21,111 bases of DNA from Thoreauomyces humboldtii (Eukaryota > Chytridiomycota > Chytridiomycetes > Spizellomycetales > Powellomycetaceae), in contig JADGJA010000370.1 of assembly GCA_027596035.1 (NCBI GenBank), positions 1-21,111 on the forward strand, written 5' to 3'. Below are positions 10,227-18,338 of this stretch, one piece after another (the stretch's first letter is position 1; each line of letters starts with the position of its first letter). Under the pieces are notes generated by a model. The model saw only the letters and a program-made list of their open reading frames with translations. It made no database searches and was not told the origin of the DNA. A program made the position numbers and the translations under genes.

Positions 10227-11105
10227 TCAATACCAGCCACCCTCGGTGCGGTGATTGTGCAGCCACTTGACCACGTGGAGATGGCCCTTTTCAGCTGCCG
10301 CGGTCATGGCGTACTTTGTGCAGCCCTCGTTGCGGTTCTTGTGCAGCCACTTGACCACGTCAAGATGGCTGTTGCGAGCTGCATAGTCCATGGCGTCAGT
10401 CGTGCAGCCCTCGGTGCGGTTCTCGTGCAGCCACTTGACCACGTGGAGATGACCGCTTTTAGCTGCCCCGTCCATGGCATACGCAGAACAAAACGCGGTG
10501 CGGTTCTCGTGCAGCCACTTGACCACGTGGAGATGACCGCGTGCAGCTGCCCAGTCCATGGCGCCGCGTGTACAGCCCTCGGTGCGGTTCTCGTGCAGCC
10601 ACTTGACCACGTGGAGATGACCGTTTGCAGCTGCCCAGTCCATGGCGCAGCGTGTGCAGCCTTCGGTGCGGTTCTCGTGCAGCCACTTGACCACCTCAAG
10701 ATGGCCCTCTTCAGCTGCACAGTCCATGACGTCCCTCGTGCAGCCCTCGGTCCCAATTTCGTGCAGCCACTTGACCACGTCGAGGCGCGGTCGAGAACCC
10801 CATGCCCTGTTCATGCCAACTCCTCGCTCGTACAGCCAATGCAGCATGGTCAAGTTCCCCTGTTGGGCGGCCCACTCTGCGTTTTTTGTGCTGTAACCGC
10901 GGACTTCGTATCGCACGAGCCAGGACAAGACTTCGGGATTGCAAGATTTCCATCGTTTCGAAAGCTGTGCTTCGCACAAAAGGATCCTCTTGACGTGTTC
11001 GTTACCAACCGAGATGGCGACTTTGACGTCCGCCAAGAGCAGGATCTTGTTCATGATTTCCTGCGGAAAACTGTGTGGTGTAGAAGACCTTGTGACGTCC
11101 GCCAT
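10227..11105 (-). CDS. Ankyrin-type repeat protein with short 28-residue repeats
   Basis: Single-exon gene, 292 aa, starting at the ATG that opens MADVTRSS. The N-terminal 50 residues include FPQEIMNKILLLADVKVA, which resembles the F-box-like head of chytrid and giant-virus ankyrin proteins; this is a weak match. Degenerate repeats follow (STKNAEWAAQQGNLTMLHWL), then seven close copies of HLHVVKWLHENRTEGCT...AMDWAAA with a strict 28-residue period instead of the canonical 33. By family, such repeats mediate protein binding; with an F-box they would act as ubiquitin-ligase adaptors, but that is inference. The gene lies in the same orientation as, and between, the two GT92-like paralogs. The last repeat ends abruptly at NHRTEGGWY, so the C-terminus may have shifted by unequal exchange. 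Confidence 0.78.
   Translation of the reverse strand: MADVTRSSTPHSFPQEIMNKILLLADVKVAISVGNEHVKRILLCEAQLSKRWKSCNPEVLSWLVRYEVRGYSTKNAEWAAQQGNLTMLHWLYERGVGMNRAWGSRPRLDVVKWLHEIGTEGCTRDVMDCAAEEGHLEVVKWLHENRTEGCTRCAMDWAAANGHLHVVKWLHENRTEGCTRGAMDWAAARGHLHVVKWLHENRTAFCSAYAMDGAAKSGHLHVVKWLHENRTEGCTTDAMDYAARNSHLDVVKWLHKNRNEGCTKYAMTAAAEKGHLHVVKWLHNHRTEGGWY
10260..10780. repeat. Tandem 84-bp coding repeat (seven units)
   Basis: The segment CAGCCACTTGACCAC starts at 10260, 10344, 10428, 10512, 10596, 10680 and 10764, an exact 84-bp spacing with no indels. The central units are nearly identical at DNA level, including third positions. This indicates recent expansion or gene conversion within the ankyrin-type gene. 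Confidence 0.93.
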
Positions 11106-11495
11106 TCTTGCGTAGTAAGGTGAAATGGTAGGGAATGGTCTTTTAACCGAGATTTTGACCGGTATGAAATGGTCTGAAATGTATCTTGAACGGGGCGGGG
11201 CGTGGGGTTGTTGTTGTGCCGTTTTCGTGCCCGCGCTTGACAAAAACAACCCATTTCCCCGTAGGCATTCATTCATTCCCCCCAGCATTTTCGATCTGAA
11301 CATTCCTTGGTTACCGTTCACCCATCCTTCTTCCGGAACTTGCGACCGTTGATGTAGCAGTTGAGACGCGTCCGGTGGAGGAGTAGGAGCGGGTCGCTGG
11401 GCAGGAAAGCCGTAGCTGGCATCGTTGCGAGGGGGTTGAGCAGGAGTCCCCTCCTCCCGACCGGCAAGAGTCGCTCCTTGTCTTTCTCAGGCGTT

Positions 11496-13065
11496 ATGGC
11501 TACACCGGCGACGCCAACTCGGCGACGGGGACCGGAGCAGCCACCTCGTCAGGAAACTCGACCACGGAACGGAACAGGTCGAGGCTGGACACTGGGAGAA
11601 AAGTTACAGCGGAGGCGTCGTCGTCGCGGCCGCTTGTCGCATCGCTTTCGTCGTCGCCATCGTCTTGGTCCATCGACGACAACGACGAAACGCCGGAGGA
11701 TGGTCTTTCGGAGGCAGGAAGAAGAGAACGCACGTCCGACAGAGCGACGATGGGGACGGGAAGGGAGGAACGAAGCAGGAGATGATGGCTACGTAGAGGG
11801 TTATCTTCGTGCCATCCGTGGACTAAGTCACGGGTCGATCGGCAACCACGTTACGGCTGCTATTGACGTGCTGAAGTACCAGACTGCCCAGTCCTCTGGA
11901 ACGGGGCGCCTCAACCCGAAAGCGAACTTGAAGATCGCGCGACTTATGCGCACATGGAATCAAGAGCTGACTCTTGCGGAGAGGGAGCGGAACGAGACGA
12001 GGCAGGATAGTGCCTCCTCTGGAATCGTATGGGAGCAGGTACGTGGAAAGATTGATCTGTTGTAGCTTGTGCTTGTCTCTCACGTCCCCATTCCCACAAA
12101 GGTCCTGGAAGCGCCTCGTCATGAGCAAGCTTTGGGAGCTGTCCAACAAGGGAAAGATGGCGGACTACAAGCTCACGGTCAAGGTCGCTACGTGGCAGTC
12201 GCTACACGTGCATGCCACCCGGACGATCGAAGGAAGTTCGATTGCTCCTCGGGCGCATCCTGAGCGCGAACGAAAGCCAGGAATCGCTCCAAAACCACAT
12301 CAGAGTGCTACAAGGGCGGCACGTCGCTGTCATCAGGTACTAACTCCCCTGTTTGCATATGCGTTTAGCCTGACGTTTTCTTATACCTCTGGAGTGACTA
12401 CAAAAACAAGCAGAAATGGGGAAGGGACACTATCAAGTTGCCGACAGTCAAGGAAGTCCTTCTGAAGCACCTGCGATGGCTGATGTCGCCAGCTGTCCCA
12501 CATCTCCTTACCCGAGACGACAATCACGGGTTTTGATTCTGCAGGCGGAATGGATCTTCCTTTGCGGATGCCTCGACCTGGACCACCTACCTGGCAGGGA
12601 TCATCGCAAAATACACCGGAGTTGCCGGGGTCGGAACGAATTGTCTTCGGCATAGCTTTGTTACGTATCTGCAAAGCTCAACACACGAAGATCACTCGCG
12701 ATTGAGGGAATCGGCTGGCAGTCGAATTTGCCACGAACGCGTTCAAGCGAGCGGTCATTGAGGTCGACTCCGATGAGGACGTGGCCACACCCGTACGCGT
12801 GAATCCCCCCATCGGCGCCGTGGTTGGATTCAAGGACGAGGGAGAGGCTGCCGCTTTCGGAAAGGTGCTGCGTATCACAACCGGAGACGTGCTGGTCATG
12901 ATTCTGCGACATTCCCCTGGGACGAGCGATGTTCTCATTCCCGATGCAACAAGGGTCCTTCGGAAAAGCATCGCAGAGCTTACATGGCCGCTCGACTACG
13001 AGATTGTTGGACCAAATTATGTAGTTCGCTCAAATGGGGCAGGGATGGAAACACTATTAGATTGA
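11496..13065 (+). pseudogene. Decayed eukaryotic tyrosine recombinase (Crypton/DIRS-like integrase)
   Basis: Pieces of one recombinase appear in order across shifting frames. They are an N-terminal SAM-like segment YLRAIRGLSHGSIGNHV with IDVLKYQ (about 11802-11890); KMADYKLTVKVATWQSL (about 12157-12207); PPGRSKEVR with box I Arg at 12224-12226; YKNKQKWGRDTIKLP (12399-12443); box II TNCLRHSF (Arg 12648-12650); and a C-terminal beta-rich, BAH/Tudor-like part (IGAVVGFKDEG onward, to 13065). Likely introns are 12039-12111 (or to 12101) and 12337-12394. Damage includes a frame change near 12203, TGA at 12534-12536, and a frame change at about 12717. At that last point RLRESA abuts AVEFATNAFKR, and the usual stretch with the catalytic Tyr is missing. 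Box II has Asn where His is usual. No terminal repeats are seen. The class within tyrosine recombinases is not resolvable by eye. Confidence 0.7.
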
Positions 13066-13555
13066 TCAATTAAAGCATTTCCCAGTCTAGGAAGGAAACG
13101 CCAAAGGTGCTGCTCCACAACGTGTGAGCTTGAGAGCTTTCTTGACCGCTGTTTCCAAATCGTAATCCAACATCATGTCTGACATCGCAACATTAACGCC
13201 CCCGCCTCATGAGGCTCTGTGCTTGCCGTGTCTTCGACAGAGGTTCTAAATTCCAAAAGAAAATCTGTGGAAGGAAAGGACTAGTTCTTTATCTTCACCC
13301 CACCTTCACCCCGATACCTGATACACCACCTTTCTGAACACCCGGGTTACACCCCACATGTCCTCTGTCAAAGCTTGATTCCTGACGAACGCTGGGGCTG
13401 TGACGGTGCGCCAGAGGGAAGGCCTAGGATCCCAACTCTGGTTTGAGCGGCTGTATGTACATCATTGTTGCCATCACTCGTCTATCTATCGCTAAACCCC
13501 CTTTCCCGTTCTGCATGCAGTTCTCCATACGCCAGATCGACAAAGCCGTCCTCGT
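13066..13555. other. Intergenic region between recombinase relic and GT92-like paralog 2
   Basis: About 490 bp where a plus-strand relic and a minus-strand gene converge. An ATTAAA lies just after the relic's stop (about 13069-13074) and could be an old polyadenylation signal. No coding or RNA gene is recognised. If the recombinase sat in a larger element, its right edge would fall here, but no repeat marks it. Confidence 0.45.
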
Positions 13556-15077
13556 TTACGGCTCGTACTTGGCCATCTCATCGCACCGTCGGGAAGGCAG
13601 GTTCTCCACGTCATCCCAGAACCACTGTCCCGTACGTCCACCCAGCCCGTTCCCTCTCCTGACCTTGTCTTGGAACTGCTGCCACGATCCGACCGCATAG
13701 TGATGCACCGCTATCCTCCCCCTCGTGACGGGACTCCGCGTCGTCCCTTCCACCTCGTCCCAGTCCTCGCCAACCGTCACGCTGTCGTTCCGGAGCTGCA
13801 CGAACGTGCCGCTCGGTCCAACCGCCTTGACGTAGCGATCCGTACGCACGATCCGTCGCGTCCGCGCGTTGTGGCCCCCTCCATGGTGGTCGTCGTCCTG
13901 GTCCTGGATGCACGTCGTGAAGGACCGTCGCGTGGAGACGGGACGGGTGACGAGACGGGACGACGTGTGGATCACCTGGTTGACGGCTACCGCTCCGACG
14001 TCAGGTGACCCTTCAAAGTCCTGCAGGAAGCTCGACAGGGTCTCCTTCTCCTTCCGACCACCAATCGTCGACCCTCCTCCCGTCATCTCGAGGTACTCGT
14101 CGGCGTCCAGCATCGCCATCCACGTGTGGAGGGATCCGTACAGTCGAGCGCACCTGTCGTACGCGTTGTGTCGTTGGTCCGGACTCCGTCGCGTCTTGGA
14201 CGTCAGGTGGTGGAACACGATCGAGTCCCGAGGGATCCCCCAGTCTGGGTTGTCGGCGAGCGGTGGAACGGATCCATCGTCCATGACGCTGCGCAAGAGA
14301 AAGGCGACGGCGGTTAGGGACATTGCTGTCGTTGCTTTGCTCGTGAAAAGCCCTCATGCACACTCACTAGAACTTTCGGATGCCCAAGTGATGGTAATGG
14401 TGTTTGAACCACTCTGCCAGATCCCGATGTTGGTTCTTGACCGATATGCACATGGCGACGTACTGCTCCGGCGGCTGGGTTCGGACGTACGGTGGTCGTG
14501 GTTTGGCCGTCAACTCCGCCATCTTCCTCAAGCGACTCCCCAGAGCCTCCTTCCGCTCCATCTCCGCGACGGCATCCAGCTCCTCCTGGGTGGGTCCGCT
14601 GTTGGGATCCGGCGCCGGTGGAGAGGGTTTCGGAGGAGCGGTGAGATATCGAACCCCGTAAAAGTTCGGGTCCTTGCTGGGAGAGATGATCTTTTCGAGC
14701 GTCTCGGGAGCCGAGGGCACACCCCATTCCTTGGCCCTCCGAGGACCTGGATGTCCGTAGTGCACTGAGACGACGGGCGACGATGGATCTTCCAGGGCTG
14801 CCTCGACGGCCGCCGAGAGTCCCGTCTCCGGGTTGATCCTGTCGGGGTCGATGTGAGCGACCGGTCGGGAGAGGTCAGAGTCCGTGAAGACGTGACTGGA
14901 GAGATGAGAGTGGGGTCGAGTCGGCATCGACGGTGCCTGTTCGGGGACCCTTGGCGCACATGTGCGAAGTATGTAACGGTAGGTGACGAGGAAGACCAGG
15001 CAGACGACGCAGAGGAAGACGAGCTTGACCGACGAGCTGGCGGACGCGGGAGGTTGTCGGAACCGGAACAAGGCCAT
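13556..15077 (-). CDS. GT92-like glycosyltransferase, paralog 2 (type II membrane)
   Basis: Two exons: 15077-14368 and 14288-13556 (480 aa). The 79-nt intron sits at the same codon (TA/C of the Tyr before VMDDGS), phase and length as in the paralog at 7797-9393. The start MALFRFRQPP leads into one TM (about 17-34) with SVKLVFLCVVCLVFL, close to SVKLGFLCLVCIVCL of the paralog. The stem is shorter and lacks the Gly-Thr repeats. The catalytic domain shows YVAMCISVKNQHRDL, YVMDDGSVPPL (from residue 237), LDADEYLEMT (Asp 298 and 300), HTSSRLVTRPVSTRRSFTTC, RIAVHHYAVGSW and GQWFWDDVE. All key motifs of paralog 1 are intact, so both copies look functional. An insertion (DDDHHGGGH region) sits in a surface loop. 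The role is as for paralog 1: Golgi sugar transfer, substrate unknown. Confidence 0.82.
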
Positions 15078-15459
15078 CGTTGCGGAGTTTACCCGTCTAC
15101 GGTCGGAGAGCGATGTGAGAGGGAGACAAGGGCAAGCAGCAGAGAGGGTCGTCTTGTTTGGATTTCGAAAAAGAAAGAAGAAGGGGAGAGCGACGAAATG
15201 CAAGCGTTTGTATCGTTCGCTGAAGACGACCTTGCCTGGCCGTACTTTAGAGCCAACAAGGTTTTGTGCTCTGGGTGGGGAGAGGCACGTTTCCCCGCCA
15301 CAGGAAGAAGGTTCGTGTGGAACGACATTTTGCCAGTCAAAAACGTAAAAGCGCCGCTTTCCCTTCCCTTCCCCACAAGAACCGAAGGATCATGAAACGT
15401 GGAACACTCGATGGGAGGTTGGATCGGAGATTCCAACAAAAGTAAATCTCTGCGAACGC
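15078..15459. other. Upstream region of GT92-like paralog 2
   Basis: About 380 bp between the paralog 2 start and the third tRNA-Phe. It is purine-rich in places (AAAGAAAGAAGAAGG near 15170). I see no gene or clear promoter element. Confidence 0.45.
15438..15441 (-). terminator. Pol III terminator of tRNA-Phe copy 3
   Basis: TTTT on the minus strand, 19 nt after the tRNA 3' end. Confidence 0.65.
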
Positions 15460-15532
15460 TGCTTCCTTCGCGGATCGAACGCGAGACCTTTAGATCTTCA
15501 GTCTAACGCTCTCCCAACTGAGCTAAGGAAGC
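15460..15532 (-). tRNA. tRNA-Phe (anticodon GAA), third copy
   Basis: The 73 bases are identical to the copies at 3107-3179 and 7456-7528, with the same GAA anticodon and no intron. Flanks are unrelated to the other copies. It lies 382 bp upstream of the GT92-like paralog 2 start, whereas copy 2 lies downstream of paralog 1, so it was not duplicated as a simple tRNA plus GT92 unit. Confidence 0.97.
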
Positions 15533-16219
15533 CGTAATGTCTGGGCTTCAAAAACGGCAATTATATCACATATCACGCCTTTCGACAGCGACTGGCCTTG
15601 GTACAAAAGGGATGACCAAGCGAATGAACAGTCCGTCTTGGTCCAAGTTGTGATTCGACTCATCTGCAAAGGGTACTGGATGTGCCTCCGCGGGAAACAA
15701 GAAGGCTTTTGCCTTCGTCGGCCGGGAGACAAACCAGCATCGAGTACCACCAGTGCGCCCCTCGCCCTCCGAGTCAGAGCATCTGGGGATGTACGGTACG
15801 GCAGACGTTGCAATGGGCCGCCCTGCAGGGGAGCATGGTCCGATGTTCCTATGTCTACTTGGGAATGGTTTGAAACGAAGGATAAAATTGCCTGCCCAGT
15901 CGCTCTCGACAGACCCTCACACACGCACACACATTCTCACGCTCAGTCGGTCAGTCGGTCAGTCGGTCAGTAGTTCGTTCAGTCTGAACCTTTCCGAGTT
16001 CGTTTGTCTCGTTCCCCTCCGCGCGCTCTCTCACTTCCCCACTCCCCCTCCAAGGTGCTATCATCTCATCAGATGGCAGAGTGAAGCGTCTCAGCCATAC
16101 TAACCGTTGGTATCACCAGGGTCACTGCCAAAGCAGTCGGTGCCTCCTCCTCTTTCGTCCACCACCTCACCTCTCCGTCTAGCAGGCTCCTCCACTCCAT
16201 CTGCTAACACCCTGACAGC
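15533..16219. other. Region between tRNA-Phe copy 3 and the RRM gene
   Basis: About 690 bp, presumably holding the promoter and 5' UTR of the RRM gene. It contains an octamer repeat (15944-15970) and pyrimidine-rich stretches (15990-16060). ORFs here give no recognisable protein. Confidence 0.45.
15944..15970 (+). repeat. CAGTCGGT octamer repeat
   Basis: Three and a bit tandem CAGTCGGT units, preceded by a CA-rich tract. It lies about 260 bp upstream of the RRM gene. It is a simple-sequence microsatellite; no function is visible. Confidence 0.8.
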
Positions 16220-16233
16220 ATGGGCCGCGGCGG

Positions 16234-17864
16234 ATGGGCAAACTACGTAGACCTGGTAGCTCCAGGCAGAGATCGCGCTTTCCTACTCGAACACCAACAC
16301 AGTCTTTTCATCATTCAAAGGACCGCCCTGCTCGAGATGTCTACGTCCCACGACTTCCAAGCAATCGAACGAATCGAGCCGCTCCCTACAAAGTAACGGT
16401 TAGAAAGGTACTGGTGACAATGAGACCATGGGTGTTTCGATTGGCGTTTTTCCCCCGTTGCAAGCATCCTCTTTCTTTCCTTTTCCCACCAGCCGAACAG
16501 CGATCAGCAATCCAAATCGACGAAGCAACAATCACCAAAGAAACATCATGCATTGCCTGCGAAACCACGTCTTCAGAACGTCTCAAGTCCATACGGCGGT
16601 GATCGTTCCCACGTCGTCGACAATCGCAAATACCACTCCTCCTCGCTCCGCAACAGCCGTGTCCCCTGGATTGACGATCAAGACTGGCCGCACGACATGT
16701 CGAGCACATGTACCGCCACGAGAAGCTCTACGGGCGCAATCGGAGGGTGGTGCTGGAGCGTCAGAACGTGCGGGACGGTCACGTCGATCGTTCGCATCGT
16801 CCTGCTCGCAAGACGGATTGGATTCTGGAGGTGCCGCTCGAGGCGTTCTCGGTGGAGCAATGGCGGTATGACATCAACAGTCAGGAGGGTCGTCTTACGG
16901 GATCGAACTTCTTCACCGTGAGACGGGGACTGCGGATGAGACAGAAGAGCATCGAGGAGGCTGCTCGTGCGACCGGCATGGACGTCAACATGTATGGTCT
17001 AGGAGAGGAGCAAAGAGTGGTCGTCGTCGAGAATCTCAATCCGGACACTTCTGTTGATGACCTCAAGGTGAACGTCCTCGAGAGGAGTAAGGTGTCGAGA
17101 AAAGGTTGCTGATACGTCGCATGTTCCAGTACTTCATGGAAGACTTCGGAGCGGTGGTCAGCTGTAAGATGATGGATGCCAGCTGTCATGTAGTCTTTGA
17201 AGAAGATGCATCTGCCCGCAAGGCGGTGGACGACATGAACGGCAAGACCGCAGACGGTAAGTGTCTGTCGAAAAACTTGGCCGTGGCAAGCAAGGCGCCG
17301 CAAGGCCCGCAAGCCCAGCCGCAAGCCTGACCGCGAACTGACGAAACGACGTGTTCGTCGCAGGACGCGTATTGATCGTCTACTCGATACCACTCGCGCA
17401 ACCCGATGCCATGGAGGAAGTCGTGTAAGTTGTTCGTGAATTCATTCCCGCAAAACTCATTGGCGCTATATGACCTGACCTCGGACTGATCCCATCACGC
17501 TGCCAAAAAAAAAACAAAAAACAGTCACACTGCCATGCCCGCAGAACCAGTCACGACCAACATCGACGACCCCATCAGTCCTCCAAGACGTCACTTCTCG
17601 AACCTCATGCGCTTCGCACCTCGCATGTTCCCTTCCCCTGTAAAGACCAAGAGTGCCGTCAAGGCGCCCATCTGGGATCAACCACTCCCGCAGTCGTCGC
17701 GATCGCATGCACGAAAGGGTAGGAGCCCGGAGAAGATCGTCTGGGATCGGTTGGGTCCGTCGGTGTCCCCGTCCCCTCCGAAAGGAAAGGGCAGGGACAA
17801 GGAACAGGCAGTCAGGTGGCGGGTGGATGGTGATGGATGGTTGGGGAAGGGGATGGACCCATGA
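16234..17864 (+). CDS. RRM-domain RNA-binding protein with an apparent frameshift
   Basis: Five exons: 16234-16407, 16493-17067, 17130-17256, 17364-17424 and 17525-17864 (about 425 aa). Introns are 85, 62, 107 and 100 nt. Splicing restores one RRM: strand 1 RVVVVENLNPDTSVDDLK, then YFMEDFGAVVSCKMM, the degenerate RNP1 ASCHVVFEED, and RKAVDDMNGKTADGRVLIVY. The N-terminal part is basic and Ser/Gln-rich (VYVPRLP, APYKVTV). The C-terminal part is basic and Pro-rich. In exon 2, DWPHDM ends in one frame and EHMYRHEKLYG resumes in another at 16697-16704, as if one base were missing from ATGT(T)CGAG. This may be a sequence error, a decaying allele or a cryptic short intron. An out-of-frame ATG at 16220 overlaps the start and could act as an upstream ORF. 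A relation to ALYREF/Yra1-like proteins is possible but unproven. Confidence 0.62.
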
Positions 17865-17915
17865 TTTGCGGAGTTACTTGATACTTTGTGATAGGCGTGC
17901 TGCGAGAGATACCAG

Positions 17916-17921
17916 AATAAA
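17916..17921 (+). terminator. Polyadenylation signal AATAAA of the RRM gene
   Basis: Canonical AATAAA located 52 nt after the TGA at 17862-17864. It supports the end of the fifth exon. Confidence 0.6.
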
Positions 17922-18338
17922 ACAGAATATGTAGGCCATGTGGGACTTTAGAGCAGTTTAAGTTTATTAATTGTGGTTTCGAGACACGCGACAAGCAAAA
18001 CCATTGGGAAGCGGAACTCGATCGGCGCTGGAGTCCGCTGCGGTACTCCCTTTATCACTTCACTTGAAAAATATCTGTAACAACTACTCTTCTGTTCCAG
18101 CGCTGTTCCGGCGTATCTATGTGCGTGGAAGATGTGAGATGGCCGGCCAACGATGAGGGCACTGGGGCTTGAGCCTACCGAAAACGCGGGTTAATACTCG
18201 CAACTCCGCATCAACATCCCTGAAGGCGGATGCTTGTGTGGAAGCGTGGTGTCCAGCTGCTGTAGTCCTCTATCCGGACTGCCTCCAAGTTCGTAGCATC
18301 GGTCCTGTCTCGTCTTCTCAATGTCCTAATACGGCGGT
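17922..18338. other. Convergent intergenic region
   Basis: 3' flanks of the RRM gene (+) and the LSM14-like gene (-). A TTTATT at 17963-17968 is AATAAA on the minus strand but lies 370 bp past the LSM14-like stop, so its use is uncertain. No gene is recognised. Confidence 0.45.

Noticed and set aside
10260..10780. CRISPR-like regular spacing
   Set aside because: Period of 84 bp with no alternation of fixed repeats and unrelated spacers, and a coding explanation fits every unit.
9753..11123. 456-codon plus-strand ORF with repeated VLVQPLDHVEM units
   Set aside because: It is the antisense of the ankyrin-type repeats. The 84-bp period keeps any frame open by copying, and the minus-strand reading matches a known repeat family.
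12534..12536. TGA as a recoded (selenocysteine) codon in the recombinase
   Set aside because: Other frame changes in the same gene and the missing Tyr segment make decay simpler, and no hairpin was seen to support recoding.
7456..15532. tRNA-Phe copies as attachment sites of one integrated element
   Set aside because: The shared sequence ends exactly at the tRNA boundaries, each copy is a full gene with its own terminator, and the interval holds ordinary spliced host-like genes.
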